In this document: piece by piece, positions 7,841 to 16,823 of the stretch
Layout: each line of letters opens with the position of its first letter
Numbering within the stretch: position 1 is the stretch's first letter
Source: an uncultured Pseudomonadota bacterium
Lineage (GTDB): Bacteria > Pseudomonadota > Alphaproteobacteria > Rs-D84
Assembly: GCA_947303585.1 (NCBI GenBank)
Contig: CAMYYT010000012.1
Coordinates: forward strand, 1-36,111
Length of the DNA stretch: 36,111 nt
Direction of reading: 5' to 3'
The notes under the pieces: model-generated
Database searches by the model: none
Told to the model about the DNA's origin: nothing
What the model saw: only the letters and a program-made list of their open reading frames with translations
Translations under genes and position numbers: made by a program

Positions 7841-10129
7841 ATGAGAAAAATCTGTTTGATTTTAAGTGGTGTTTTTTTATACATCGGTCTGGCCGATGCT
7901 GCGACACGTGGGGAAAACACAGTATCTTTGCAACAGACACGAAACGAAGAAAATTCTGTTAATCGTTCATCGATTCAAAAAAGAACTACAGTTCCGCGCA
8001 GCACTATCATCACAAATCAAAAAAATACTAACCGTTCTGCATCGAAAAAAACTGTCATTAATCGTTCAGCACAAAAAAGAGAAGTTGTTTCTGTTGACAG
8101 AAGTGTTTCAAAACAAAGAAATGTTCGGGCTGCCGCGGTGTCTAATGTGACAACAAAAACATTTGGTTCAAATTATAATTCTTGCCGCGATGCCTACTTT
8201 ACATGTATGGACCAATTTTGTGCTTTGCAAAATGAAAGCTATCGTCGTTGTGTTTGTTCTTCAAAATTAAAAGAAATCCAAGCCCAAGAAAAAAAATTAG
8301 CTCAAACAGAAGACAGTTTAAAAGATTTTGAAAATTTAAATATTGAAGTTATATCAAAAACACCAGGCGAAGTCAAAGCTATGCTTTCGACATCTGCTGG
8401 GGAATCTGCAATAAAAAAAGACACTTCAGAAAACGCAAACACACTTCAAAGTATAACAGATGTTCTTAACAATTCTAAAAAACAGTCTTTATCAACTTTG
8501 GGTCAACTTGATATTGCTGGCGACATAAAAAACATTTGGTCCACAGCCGATTTTATTGGCGGGACAAATATCGCAAACTTAACTGGGGACGCTTTGTTCA
8601 ACGCAGTTCACTCACAATGTACAGATTTGGTAAAAAATTCTTGTCAAGATACTGATCTGAAAATGGTGTCTTCTGCATACGGTATGTATATTGAAAACGA
8701 TTGCGCTATACTAGAAAACAATATAAAAAATAAAACGACCGCTGCAAACACAGCCATAAGACAAACGCGTCAAAAAATGCAAGACACTCGACTTGAAAAT
8801 TATAATACTCATAATTCTTTAACTACCAACGATTGTATTGCAAAAGTCCGCGAAGATTTAACCGCAGATACCGCATGCGGCAACAATTTTATTCATTGTC
8901 TAGATTTTTCTGGCAAATATTTGAATATCGCTACTGGGGAACCAATTTATTCACCAGATTTTTATCAAATAGAAAATCAGATATCTTTATCTGGCGACGT
9001 TTTAACCAACAATAAAAACACATCTTTTGTGTCTATGTTAAATAAAAAACGCACATTTGCCGAAAAAAGTTTAGATTTATGCAAAGACGAAGCAGACCAA
9101 GTCTGGGATGAATTTTTGCGTCAATCAATTATTGAAATATACCAGGCACAACAAAATCGCGCTCAAACAGTTAAAAACGAATGCTTACAAGTTGTGAATG
9201 AATGTTATTTGAACAAATCTGAATCTTTGAAAAAATTCGTTACAGATTCTTCACAAATAAATTTTGTTCAAACTTTGGAACTATCCGAAGAAATGTGTGC
9301 TGATAAATTAAATACATGCAGTAATCTCTACGGTGGTGGTTCCGAAGGATTACACACATTAGTAGCAACAATGACAGGTATAACAGAATTAACAATTGAA
9401 CAATCTTGCCCTGCTCTGTTGGCCCAGTTTGCGCATGCAATTTGTGCGGTCCCAGCTAACGATACAATTCACACTTATCCGTACGGGTGCAGAAAATATG
9501 CTCCGGGTGAATCTTACTATGCACGAAATGCAATATGTAACACAACACTTACTAATCCGTTTTCACGAACAGAGCTTTTAACAACTCTAACCACATCTGA
9601 CAATTACACAAATTATTTGGGTATCTGCGGAACATACAGAAAAAAATACATCCGCTGTAATGCAGGTTATTATCTTTACAATGACAATTCAACCGATGAT
9701 GATAAATACAGCCTTAATGCCGCAACAGAATGTCACATCTGTCCAATTGATAAAACCTGTCTTGGTGGAACATACGCGCCTGAAAATAGCAACACACAAT
9801 TATACCAATCTTGTGGTCCATATTACATTGGCAGTTTATATCAACAACTGGTTATATACGCTTTGCAAAATTGCGTTAGAACATCCGATACTTCAAATGT
9901 ATTATCCGAATATTTATTATCCGAAGTGAACAAAGTTGCACAAAGCGTCAAAGATAACTTGGTTTCCATGTTATCAACAGAATGCACAAATCTTAACGGT
10001 ATTTGGATAGCATCACCATGGCTAGATGAAGATAATAACGGATATCACGATTTGACCGGGGACGAATTACACGATAATTTTTATATCAATACTGGCGCTA
10101 ATAAATTATGGGGATATTGCAAAGAATAA
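7841..10129 (+). CDS. giant Cys-rich secreted protein, family member 3 (divergent C-terminal half)
   Basis: A 763-residue exported protein with signal peptide 1-20 (ending ADA/A) and a long Arg/Ser/Thr/Lys-rich spacer (21-110) containing repeats of the NRSxxKK type. The Cys box is C115, C122-M-D, C127, C137, C139. The tetra-Cys module is degenerate: C332, D339 in place of the second Cys, C346, C353. The WDEFLRQS helix (C-x6-type region, near 420) matches the family. The C-terminal half departs from the others and has CNAGYYLYND followed by C631-H-I-C634-x5-C640, which resembles the GCC2/TNFR-like repeats of the 31646 gene. No C-terminal C-x-E-I. The ATG at 7841 is preferred over an upstream TTG: it starts the signal peptide and follows GTAAGGGA. 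It is the only member on the plus strand. Confidence 0.85.
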   Translation: MRKICLILSGVFLYIGLADAATRGENTVSLQQTRNEENSVNRSSIQKRTTVPRSTIITNQKNTNRSASKKTVINRSAQKREVVSVDRSVSKQRNVRAAAVSNVTTKTFGSNYNSCRDAYFTCMDQFCALQNESYRRCVCSSKLKEIQAQEKKLAQTEDSLKDFENLNIEVISKTPGEVKAMLSTSAGESAIKKDTSENANTLQSITDVLNNSKKQSLSTLGQLDIAGDIKNIWSTADFIGGTNIANLTGDALFNAVHSQCTDLVKNSCQDTDLKMVSSAYGMYIENDCAILENNIKNKTTAANTAIRQTRQKMQDTRLENYNTHNSLTTNDCIAKVREDLTADTACGNNFIHCLDFSGKYLNIATGEPIYSPDFYQIENQISLSGDVLTNNKNTSFVSMLNKKRTFAEKSLDLCKDEADQVWDEFLRQSIIEIYQAQQNRAQTVKNECLQVVNECYLNKSESLKKFVTDSSQINFVQTLELSEEMCADKLNTCSNLYGGGSEGLHTLVATMTGITELTIEQSCPALLAQFAHAICAVPANDTIHTYPYGCRKYAPGESYYARNAICNTTLTNPFSRTELLTTLTTSDNYTNYLGICGTYRKKYIRCNAGYYLYNDNSTDDDKYSLNAATECHICPIDKTCLGGTYAPENSNTQLYQSCGPYYIGSLYQQLVIYALQNCVRTSDTSNVLSEYLLSEVNKVAQSVKDNLVSMLSTECTNLNGIWIASPWLDEDNNGYHDLTGDELHDNFYINTGANKLWGYCKE

Positions 10130-10130
10130 A

Positions 10131-10154
10131 AAAACCGATTATAAAATCGGTTTT
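10131..10154. terminator. bidirectional terminator between member 3 and clpX
   Basis: Stem AAAACCGAT / ATCGGTTTT (10131-10139 with 10146-10154), loop TATAAA, with A and T tracts on both sides, between the convergent stop codons. Confidence 0.85.
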
Positions 10155-10158
10155 TTAT

Positions 10159-11424
10159 TTATGCAGCCTTTTTAGTTTCTGCGTATATTTCTACCGGAGC
10201 CTTTTTGCCATCAACCACATCAGCATCAACCACAATTTCTTGCAAATCTGTTTTATCTGGTGCATCAAACATCGGTTGTAACAATATCTTTTCCAATATA
10301 GAACGAAGACCACGAGCGCCAGTTTTTCTTTCAATAGCCATCTTTGCAATCGCTTGCAATCCATCCTTGGTAATAGTCAGTTTAATTCCGTCCATTTCCA
10401 ACATAGCAGCATATTGTTTAACAATAGCATTTTTCGGTTCTGTTAAAATTTTAATCAATGCATCTTCATCCAGCGCTTCCAAAGTTGTCACAATTGGCAA
10501 ACGCCCAATTAATTCTGGTATAATACCGAATTTAACCAAATCACCCGATTGAACATCCGCGAATCTATCTTTTTCTTCGCGTTCTTTTTTATCTGTGACT
10601 TCAGCGCCAAAACCAATACCCGCGCGTGCAGATGTCCGCGAAGCAATAATTTTATTCAAACCATCAAATGCCCCACCACAAATAAACAAAATCTTGCTGG
10701 TATCTAATTGAACAGTAGATTCACCCGGGTGCTTACGCCCACCGCCGCCAGCCGGAACATTAGCAACTGTTCCTTCTATTAACTTTAACAATGCCTGTTG
10801 GACACCTTCACCAGATACATCACGCGTCAAAGACGGATTTTCAGATTTTCTTGAAATCTTATCAATTTCATCAATATAAATAATACCTTTCTGGGCGCGT
10901 TCCACATCAAAATTAGCATTCTGCAATAAACGAGTTAAAACAGATTCAACATCATCTCCTACGTATCCCGCCTCTGTCAAAGTCGTTGCATCAGCAATCG
11001 CAAAAGGAACATCCAACACACGCGCCAAAGTTTGTGCAAACAAAGTTTTACCTGTTCCAGTTGAACCAATCATCAAAATATTTGATTTTTGAATTTCTAC
11101 ATTTGACGCTATGGCTGCGCTGTTTCTTTTGTAATGATTATAAACAGCAACCGACAAAGTTCTTTTTGCGCTATCTTGCCCGATAACATATTCGTTCAAA
11201 AAATTATAAATCTGTGAAGGCGTCGGCAACGCAGCAGATTCTTTTGTAATCTGATTTTGCTTATCATCCGCCATAATATCGTTGCACAAATTTATACATT
11301 CATCGCAAATACAAACACCACGACCACTGACCAACTTTTTTACTTCATAAACAGATTTACCACAAAAGCTGCAAAATTGTTGTGCGTTTTCTGGTGTTGT
11401 GTTTTGTGTTTTATCGTCGCTCAT
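10159..11424 (-). CDS. clpX: ATP-dependent Clp protease, ATPase subunit ClpX
   Basis: A 421-residue AAA+ unfoldase that feeds substrates into ClpP. N-terminal zinc domain with C18-x2-C21 and C40-x2-C43; Walker A GSTGTGKT at 120-127; pore loop AGYVGDDVE; Walker [10 protein letters not shown]; the RKHPGE loop and GRLPIV motif of ClpX are present; C-terminal small domain with [12 protein letters not shown]. Full length for the family. It starts 11 nt after clpP, with AAGG upstream of the ATG, and is cotranscribed with it. Ends at a bidirectional terminator. Confidence 0.97.
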   Translation of the reverse strand: MSDDKTQNTTPENAQQFCSFCGKSVYEVKKLVSGRGVCICDECINLCNDIMADDKQNQITKESAALPTPSQIYNFLNEYVIGQDSAKRTLSVAVYNHYKRNSAAIASNVEIQKSNILMIGSTGTGKTLFAQTLARVLDVPFAIADATTLTEAGYVGDDVESVLTRLLQNANFDVERAQKGIIYIDEIDKISRKSENPSLTRDVSGEGVQQALLKLIEGTVANVPAGGGGRKHPGESTVQLDTSKILFICGGAFDGLNKIIASRTSARAGIGFGAEVTDKKEREEKDRFADVQSGDLVKFGIIPELIGRLPIVTTLEALDEDALIKILTEPKNAIVKQYAAMLEMDGIKLTITKDGLQAIAKMAIERKTGARGLRSILEKILLQPMFDAPDKTDLQEIVVDADVVDGKKAPVEIYAETKKAA

Positions 11425-11435
11425 TTTTACAAACC

Positions 11436-12017
11436 TTATTTGCGTGTTAAAATACCGTCAATCAAACCGAATTTCTTAGCAACTTCTGCATCCATCCAGT
11501 TATCGCGTTCCATCGCATCGAAAAGTTCTTTTTCTTTGCGTCCGGTAAATTCAGACATCTTTTGTGTAATAAGTTTTTTCAACCTTTGACCTTCGCGCAC
11601 AGAAATTTCCATATCTGTAATCATACCCTGGGTTCCTGCTGATGGCTGGTGTATCATTACCGTTGAATCAGGTAACAAGAAACGCTTACCCTTTTCACCC
11701 GCCGCCAACAATACGGACGCCATAGAAGCAACAACCCCCATACCGATAGTTGAAACATTCGGTTTAATATATTGCATAGTATTCATAATCGCCAACCCAG
11801 CATACACTTCGCCGCCCGGGCTGTTAATATACATAGAAATATCCGCATTTGGGTTTTCTGATTCCAAAAACAACAATTGCGCAATTATAGTATTTGCCAT
11901 ATTAGTTTCAATTGGTCCAGAAACCATAACTATTCTATCCCTCAAAAGACGAGAATAAATATCAAAAGAACGTTCACCTTTTGGAGATTCTTCAATAACA
12001 ATAGGTACCAGTGACAT
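11436..12017 (-). CDS. clpP: ATP-dependent Clp protease, proteolytic subunit ClpP
   Basis: A 193-residue serine protease that forms a tetradecameric chamber with ClpX. The catalytic triad is Ser98 (in VVASMAS), His123 (in MIHQP) and Asp172 (in MERDNW); the YINSPGG motif is at 63-69. The ATG at 12017 is used because AAAAGGGG lies 6 nt upstream; a TTG two codons earlier would put the start inside the usual spacing. First gene of clpP-clpX, transcribed from an extended -10 promoter. The usual partner tig is not upstream; pgk is. Confidence 0.97.
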   Translation of the reverse strand: MSLVPIVIEESPKGERSFDIYSRLLRDRIVMVSGPIETNMANTIIAQLLFLESENPNADISMYINSPGGEVYAGLAIMNTMQYIKPNVSTIGMGVVASMASVLLAAGEKGKRFLLPDSTVMIHQPSAGTQGMITDMEISVREGQRLKKLITQKMSEFTGRKEKELFDAMERDNWMDAEVAKKFGLIDGILTRK

Positions 12018-12051
12018 AAACAACCCCTTTTTTACACTGAATCATAGCCTA

Positions 12052-12081
12052 ATTATAACACGCTTTTACCCGATTCGCCAA
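12052..12081 (-). promoter_or_regulatory. promoter of clpP-clpX
   Basis: TTGGCG (12081-12076), 18-bp spacer, extended -10 TGTTATAAT (hexamer 12057-12052). The predicted start is about 30 nt before the clpP ATG. Confidence 0.65.
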
Positions 12082-12094
12082 TTTTATAACACAT

Positions 12095-12115
12095 AAAACG
12101 AGATTATTGCGTTTT
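12095..12115 (-). terminator. weak hairpin after pgk
   Basis: Stem AAAACG / CGTTTT with a 9-nt loop, touching the pgk stop codon. The stem is short and the following T run is poor, so it may not terminate efficiently. Confidence 0.3.
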
Positions 12116-13281
12116 TACTTATCCAACGCTTTGATTCCAGGTAATTCTTTGCCTTCGATAAATTCAAGGAAAGCGCCGCCACCAGTTGAAACATAAGTCA
12201 TATCTTGGTGAACACCAATTGCATCCAGCGCAGCCACAGTTTCACCTCCGCCAACAATGCTTTTTATCTTTCCCGTTTTGGTAAGATGCGCCAAATCGCG
12301 TGCCAACGCAAACGAAGCCTTGCCCCAAACAGCGCCCCATTCCGCCATACCAAAAGTCCCGTTCCAAATTACTGTTTTCGCGTCTGCTAAAATTTCGTGA
12401 TTGCGTTCTATGGTTTTTTCGCCATCATCAATAATAACATCATCATCTTTGACATCCATCAAATCACGATTTTCGCGTTTTGCGTTTTTATCAAAAACTT
12501 TGCCCACACCTTTGTCCAAAGGCAACAAAACTTCGCAACCATTTTGTTTTGCAATATCCATTATTTCAATCGCAGTTTTCGCCATTTCTGGTTCGTACAA
12601 AGAATTACCAACTGGCGCACCAAATGCAAAATTAAATGTAGTTCCCATTGCGCCCCCAACAATAACTTTGTCTGCAATCGTGACCAGTTTTTTCAAAACA
12701 CCTATCTTGGACGAAACTTTGGCGCCACCAACAAAAGCAATCAATGGGTGTTCTGGTTTTTCTAGAACTTCTGAAATATTTTTTATTTCGCTGATTAACA
12801 AATCACCAGCAAACGAAGGCAAATATTTTGTAACACCAACCAAACTTGCCGCCGCCCTGTGCGATACAGCAAACGCATCATTTACATAAATATCAAAACC
12901 TTCTGCCAATTCACGCGCAAAAGAATCATCGTTTTCTTCTTCACCATTATAAAAACGAAGATTTTCCATCAACACTACATCGCCGTTTTTCATATTCGAC
13001 AGAAAATCTTTGCGCAAACAATCATCCACAAAAGGAATATTCATATATTCAGCAATTGGTCGCAAAGAAAATTCATCACTGCGTTTACCCTTTGGCCGCC
13101 CCAGATGAGCGCATATAACAACACGCGCACCATTGGAAATCAAATGCTTAATCGTAGATTGCGAAGAATCGATACGAAAAGTATCGACAATTCTTCCGTC
13201 TTCAATTTGCACATTGAAATCATCACGCAACAAAACGTATTTACCTTGCACAGAAGAATAATCAATTTTTCGTATCAGCAT
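12115..13281 (-). CDS. pgk: phosphoglycerate kinase
   Basis: A 388-residue glycolytic enzyme (1,3-bisphosphoglycerate + ADP to 3-phosphoglycerate + ATP). N-terminal substrate domain with VLLRDDFNVQ, CAHLGRPKG and ENLRFYNGEE; hinge; C-terminal nucleotide domain with FVGGAKVSSKI, WNGTFGMAEW, IVGGGETVAAL and VSTGGGAFLEF. Full length. The canonical RVDLNVP segment is RDDFNVQ here, a mild change. The start lies 3 nt after the stop of a 55-residue ORF; the ribosome binding site is poor (A-rich, AAGATAAAAA), so translation is probably coupled. It is transcribed with the two small paralogues upstream; the usual neighbours gap and fba are absent. Confidence 0.96.
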   Translation of the reverse strand: MLIRKIDYSSVQGKYVLLRDDFNVQIEDGRIVDTFRIDSSQSTIKHLISNGARVVICAHLGRPKGKRSDEFSLRPIAEYMNIPFVDDCLRKDFLSNMKNGDVVLMENLRFYNGEEENDDSFARELAEGFDIYVNDAFAVSHRAAASLVGVTKYLPSFAGDLLISEIKNISEVLEKPEHPLIAFVGGAKVSSKIGVLKKLVTIADKVIVGGAMGTTFNFAFGAPVGNSLYEPEMAKTAIEIMDIAKQNGCEVLLPLDKGVGKVFDKNAKRENRDLMDVKDDDVIIDDGEKTIERNHEILADAKTVIWNGTFGMAEWGAVWGKASFALARDLAHLTKTGKIKSIVGGGETVAALDAIGVHQDMTYVSTGGGAFLEFIEGKELPGIKALDK

Positions 13282-13284
13282 TTT

Positions 13285-13452
13285 TTATCTTTTTTTATCC
13301 AAATCAGGGATAAAATATTGTTTTACAAAATCAGACGGTCTATATGGACGGCGTTTGCTGACCATTTCTAAAATTTCTTGATGAGTGTTTGGACCCGGTT
13401 TTATCCACGGCGGACAAATTTCAGAAACTTTAAATTCTTTCTTGTATTCCAT
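13285..13452 (-). CDS. small conserved-motif protein B (function unknown)
   Basis: A 55-residue basic, soluble protein. It carries RRPYRPSDFVKQYFIPD at residues 35-51, nearly the same as the motif in the next upstream gene, so the two are tandem paralogues. No Cys pairs and no signal or membrane segment. The ATG at 13452 follows a strong ribosome binding site (AAAGGAAA). The stop is 3 nt before pgk, which points to co-translation. The paralogy and the ribosome binding site are the evidence that this is a real gene; no known domain is recognised. It might bind RNA or a protein partner, but that is a guess. Confidence 0.75.
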   Translation of the reverse strand: MEYKKEFKVSEICPPWIKPGPNTHQEILEMVSKRRPYRPSDFVKQYFIPDLDKKR

Positions 13453-13484
13453 TGTGCTTTCCTTTTGTTTTTGCTCTCTTGTGG

Positions 13485-13742
13485 CTAATAAGTTTTTGTA
13501 TAATGCATGTTCAATGATCTATAAAATTCCGCTTGTTCGGGTGTTTCCGCAAAGTTCGGTAAAAAGTATTGTTTTATTGAATCACTTGAACGATATGGAC
13601 GTGGTTCATTCAATACTCTACAAATCTCACGAAATGATTCCTTGGTTGGTCTTGCATATCGCCATGAATAATTATCCTCATGCTTTTTCAAATCAATCTT
13701 GCTATCTTTTATATCATAGTTTTCTTTTATAGTTTCAGACAT
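13485..13742 (-). CDS. small conserved-motif protein A (function unknown)
   Basis: An 85-residue charged, soluble protein, paralogous to the next gene. The shared motif is PRPYRSSDSIKQYFLPN (about residues 48-64), consensus RPYR-x-SD-x-[IV]-KQYF-[IL]-P-[DN]. Upstream of it is a helix (PTKESFREICRVLNE) that matches the weaker THQEILEMVSK of protein B. The C-terminal tail (AEFYRSLNMHYTKTY) is unique to this copy. AAAGGGG lies 6 nt before the ATG and a strong promoter just upstream. First gene of a protein A - protein B - pgk operon. Confidence 0.8.
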   Translation of the reverse strand: MSETIKENYDIKDSKIDLKKHEDNYSWRYARPTKESFREICRVLNEPRPYRSSDSIKQYFLPNFAETPEQAEFYRSLNMHYTKTY

Positions 13743-13768
13743 AATTTGCCCCTTTGTTACACATAAAA

Positions 13769-13797
13769 ATTATACAATTTTTTATACAAAAAGTCAA
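13769..13797 (-). promoter_or_regulatory. promoter of the small-paralogue - pgk operon
   Basis: TTGACT (13797-13792), 17-bp spacer, TATAAT (13774-13769). This is one of the two best sigma70-type matches in the window. It begins right after the rnhB stop codon; the leader is about 20 nt and contains the ribosome binding site. Confidence 0.85.
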
Positions 13798-13802
13798 GAT
13801 TT

Positions 13803-14420
13803 TTAGGAATTTTCAAGGATTTTTTTCACTGGTCCAAATGTCTTTCGATAGTGTTCATTTACGCCATATTTTTCGATTGCACGTAAATGTTCTAGGGTTG
13901 GATAACCAGCATTTTTATCCCATGCATATTCGGGATATTTTTGTGCCAATTCTTTCATCAATCTGTCACGCGTCACCTTTGCAATAATTGATGCCGCAGC
14001 AATAGATAAAGATTTCGCATCACCCTTTACTACCGCTTCACCGACCAAATCTTTTGGCATTTTATTACCATCAACCAAACAATATTCTGGTTTTTCTTTT
14101 AACAAATCAACAGCGCGTTTCATCGCCGTCATCGATGCCCATAAAATATTTAATTCATCTATTTCTGCCGGGCTGCATTGTGCAACCGCCCAATCAACAT
14201 CAGGATTATTTGTTATCCAATCGTATGCGAGATCGCGTTGCTTTTCGCTCATCTGTTTAGAATCACTGATTAATGGCATATCATCAAAATCATATTTCAA
14301 AAAAATAACAGCCCCCGCAACCACAGGTCCACAAAGCGGTCCCCGCCCCGCTTCGTCCAAACCAGCAATTATCTTTTTGCCACAATTTATTTCAATAGAA
14401 AAATCAGGGACACTTCGCAT
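13803..14420 (-). CDS. rnhB: ribonuclease HII
   Basis: A 205-residue enzyme that removes ribonucleotides and RNA from RNA-DNA hybrids. Catalytic residues are visible: D22 and E23 in the LDEAGRGP motif and D117 in LVDGNK, followed by GDAKSLSIAAASIIAKVTRDR, the family's conserved helix. Full length. The start is 3 nt after the stop of the transglycosylase gene with no good ribosome binding site, so translational coupling is likely. Last gene of nrdR - slt - rnhB; no clear terminator before the next promoter. Confidence 0.96.
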   Translation of the reverse strand: MRSVPDFSIEINCGKKIIAGLDEAGRGPLCGPVVAGAVIFLKYDFDDMPLISDSKQMSEKQRDLAYDWITNNPDVDWAVAQCSPAEIDELNILWASMTAMKRAVDLLKEKPEYCLVDGNKMPKDLVGEAVVKGDAKSLSIAAASIIAKVTRDRLMKELAQKYPEYAWDKNAGYPTLEHLRAIEKYGVNEHYRKTFGPVKKILENS

Positions 14421-14423
14421 AAT

Positions 14424-16151
14424 TTATAATGATGCTTTGTTAAAAGTATTATTTATAACATATTCATCTTCGCTGTTGTAATACGGCCAATTTCCTTCGG
14501 CTAATTCTTGCAACGCAGTCAAAGGTTGATTAAGACGCGCACGATACAACCACAAATTAGACATTACGCGTTTTATATAATACCTGGTTTCATACGCAGG
14601 AAAACTTTCTATGTATAACAAAGGATCTTTGGTTGAAAAATTCTTTTCGAACTTTGCTAAATTTCCAATTCCAGCATTATAAGCAATCAACATTTTTATA
14701 ATATTATTTTGCACCAAATCTTGTTGTAATAAATCTACAATAAATTGTTGTCCTAAAAACATATTGTGTTCTGGATTAGACATATCTATTTCAGACATTT
14801 TTACAGAATTCTTGCGCGCCACTAATTTCGCAGTACTTGGCATTAATTGCATCACACCATTTGCACCCACAGTTGATTTCGCTGTTTGCCTGAAACCGCT
14901 TTCTTGTTTAGTTATTGCCAACAACAAAGCCCTGTCGATAGACCAACCGCCCATTGGTTCCCAATTAGGCAACGGATATTGCGCGGAATAAATAATATCA
15001 TCATTGATTTCCAGAATTCCCCTGTCGCGCATAACCCCCGAAACCAAAATCGAAACACTTGGCAAACCATACAAAGACGACACCGCATTAACCGCATGCA
15101 ACATTTTATCCGAAGACTTTGCTGTCACAAGATATTTCAAATACCGTTCCGCTCTGTCTTTGCGCCCAACTTGAATCAAAGCCAATGCTTTTTTACCATA
15201 TTTATCTTCACGCAAAGTGACAATATCTTCATCAGAACATTCTTGGTCAAAAAATTCATATTCTGGTTTATCACCTAACATAGTTGATGCCAACGCACCA
15301 TAAAAAGACATTGGGCGCACCGCAGCAATCTTCCAATAATCGCGCGCTTCGCTGCTGTCACCATTTATATCAGCACTACGCCCAGCCCAAAAAGCCGCTT
15401 CTGTCTTTCGGGCATTATTAATTTGTGTTAAATCTAAAATTTGCCCAAAATATTTTTTAGCATCTGCATATTTCTGGTCTTTGAAACAAATAAGCCCCAT
15501 CGTCCACAATCCATATTCAGATTTTGCGTCTGCCGCAACAGTTCCCCACTTTTTTGCCAAATCATATTCGCCATTGGTATAATAAAGGAACGACAAACGA
15601 CCAGCCAATCTTCCATAATCAGCATTTGAAATACGCGATTTAAAAGATTTATCTTCCAAAATTTTGCGTGCTGTCTTTGAAGAACCAGAACGAATCGCTT
15701 TTCTAAATTTATCTATGGTCTTGGTGGTTTTGTCATTATACTTTTTCACAGTCCATGTTTCAGATTGTGCCGCCTCTATATATTCTTTTCCAGTAATAAT
15801 TGACGGTAACGCGGGCTTGCGCACAGAAGCCTTTTTAATTTTTGCCATTTTTGCCAATCTGTCAGCACCCGGCATATCATAATACTTGTTCATCCAACTT
15901 TGCAATTCGCTTCCCCGCGTCCGATAAGTTTTTGAAACATATCTTTGATATAAAATTTCATTCATTAAAAATTTATCTGTTAACTTAGCTTCGATTTTTT
16001 TTGCAGCATCTATTTTTTCTTTGTCTTGCAACATAAACATCTGGGCATAAATCGCAGCATCTTCATCCGTTAAAATATCAACAGATTCAATCGCCATTGA
16101 AACCAGCGGCGACAAAACCAACATTAAAAATGCGATTATTTTTTTCATCAT
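14424..16151 (-). CDS. slt: soluble lytic murein transglycosylase (Slt family)
   Basis: A 575-residue periplasmic enzyme that cleaves glycan strands of peptidoglycan, leaving 1,6-anhydro-MurNAc. Signal peptide about 1-19 (MMKKIIAFLMLVLSPLVSMA). The middle (about 130-380) is an alpha-helical superhelix with TPR-like repeats (YTNGEYDLAKKWG, FKDQKYADAKKYFG). The C-terminal SLT domain has the catalytic Glu417 in QESGF, then TVGANGVMQLMPSTA and the AYNAGIGN motif. The start ATG overlaps the nrdR stop by one base (TGATG), which sets it at 16151 rather than further upstream. This suggests coupled translation with nrdR. Confidence 0.93.
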   Translation of the reverse strand: MMKKIIAFLMLVLSPLVSMAIESVDILTDEDAAIYAQMFMLQDKEKIDAAKKIEAKLTDKFLMNEILYQRYVSKTYRTRGSELQSWMNKYYDMPGADRLAKMAKIKKASVRKPALPSIITGKEYIEAAQSETWTVKKYNDKTTKTIDKFRKAIRSGSSKTARKILEDKSFKSRISNADYGRLAGRLSFLYYTNGEYDLAKKWGTVAADAKSEYGLWTMGLICFKDQKYADAKKYFGQILDLTQINNARKTEAAFWAGRSADINGDSSEARDYWKIAAVRPMSFYGALASTMLGDKPEYEFFDQECSDEDIVTLREDKYGKKALALIQVGRKDRAERYLKYLVTAKSSDKMLHAVNAVSSLYGLPSVSILVSGVMRDRGILEINDDIIYSAQYPLPNWEPMGGWSIDRALLLAITKQESGFRQTAKSTVGANGVMQLMPSTAKLVARKNSVKMSEIDMSNPEHNMFLGQQFIVDLLQQDLVQNNIIKMLIAYNAGIGNLAKFEKNFSTKDPLLYIESFPAYETRYYIKRVMSNLWLYRARLNQPLTALQELAEGNWPYYNSEDEYVINNTFNKASL

Positions 16152-16651
16152 CAGAATAACGAAGTCTTGGGTAATTCGCAAACAATTGCGTCTTCATCAG
16201 CCTCTGGAATTTGGTTAATAATTTTCTTGAAATCAGAAACCTTTGAAAATTTTCTATATACCGAAACAAATCTTATAAAAGCAATCGGATCAAGATTAAG
16301 CAAAGAATCAGAAACCATTTGTCCAACCTGGGCGCTGGTCACCGTATCATCTGCGCTTTCCGTTTCCAATCTTCTTTGAATAGAAGCGACCAACCTTTCA
16401 ATTTGTTCATCTTTCACATCACGGTTGCGACAAGCCAATTTAATAGAACGAAATAATTTTTCCCTGTCAAAAGCCTCTGTTTTTCCACTGTTTTTAACAA
16501 CAATCAAATCGCGCATTTGAATACGTTCCACAGTAGTAAATTTTGCACCACATTGATTGCAAACACGTCTGCGACGAATAATCGCATCACCAATGTCAGG
16601 ACGGGAATCCGCCACCCTGCTGTCAGTAGAATTACAATAAGGGCATCTCAT
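16151..16651 (-). CDS. nrdR: transcriptional repressor NrdR
   Basis: A 166-residue regulator that senses ATP/dATP and represses ribonucleotide reductase genes. Zinc ribbon C3-x2-C6 and C31-x2-C34 with RRRRVCNQCG, then an ATP-cone domain (about 46-136). The family nearly always starts MRCP, which fixes the ATG at 16651; a reading frame 10 codons longer is not used. There is no ribosome binding site at this start, but a promoter ends 8 nt upstream. Heads an nrdR - slt - rnhB unit. No reductase gene is in the window. The last residues (EADEDAIVCELPKTSLF) are a short extension. Confidence 0.95.
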   Translation of the reverse strand: MRCPYCNSTDSRVADSRPDIGDAIIRRRRVCNQCGAKFTTVERIQMRDLIVVKNSGKTEAFDREKLFRSIKLACRNRDVKDEQIERLVASIQRRLETESADDTVTSAQVGQMVSDSLLNLDPIAFIRFVSVYRKFSKVSDFKKIINQIPEADEDAIVCELPKTSLF

Positions 16652-16659
16652 AGTTTTTA

Positions 16660-16688
16660 AGGGTAGAAAAAAATCATCCACATGTAAA
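16660..16688 (-). promoter_or_regulatory. putative leaderless promoter of nrdR
   Basis: TTTACA (16688-16683), 17-bp spacer, TACCCT (16665-16660). The -10 box is 8 nt before the ATG. The -10 match is only moderate (T, A and final T), so this is a weaker case than those at 57 and 20434. Confidence 0.45.
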
Positions 16689-16750
16689 GTAGAATTTATT
16701 TAATAAAAAAATTGCTTTTTTAAAAAAATCAAGTGTTTTTTTTTCAAACC

Positions 16751-16793
16751 GATTCGCTTGATGCTTTTTTATACCCTAAAAATGTGATAAAAT
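16751..16793 (+). promoter_or_regulatory. ccrM upstream region with a GANTC site
   Basis: GATTC at 16751-16755 is a substrate site for the enzyme encoded next door; methylation control of the ccrM promoter is known in Caulobacter. A possible -10 box, GATAAAAT, ends at 16793. No -35 box of the usual kind is visible, so another regulator may be needed. No CtrA-type TTAA-N7-TTAA was found. Confidence 0.4.
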
Positions 16794-16823
16794 ATGCAAA
16801 AAGAACAGGACGAGAGAAATCAA

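Noticed and set aside
16690..16793. CtrA box in the ccrM-nrdR spacer
   Set aside because: TTAA occurs twice but 16 bp apart, not the 7 bp of the CtrA motif.
16794..16823. Upstream ATG as the ccrM start
   Set aside because: No ribosome binding site, a possible -10 box right before it, and the second ATG gives the family's N-terminal length.
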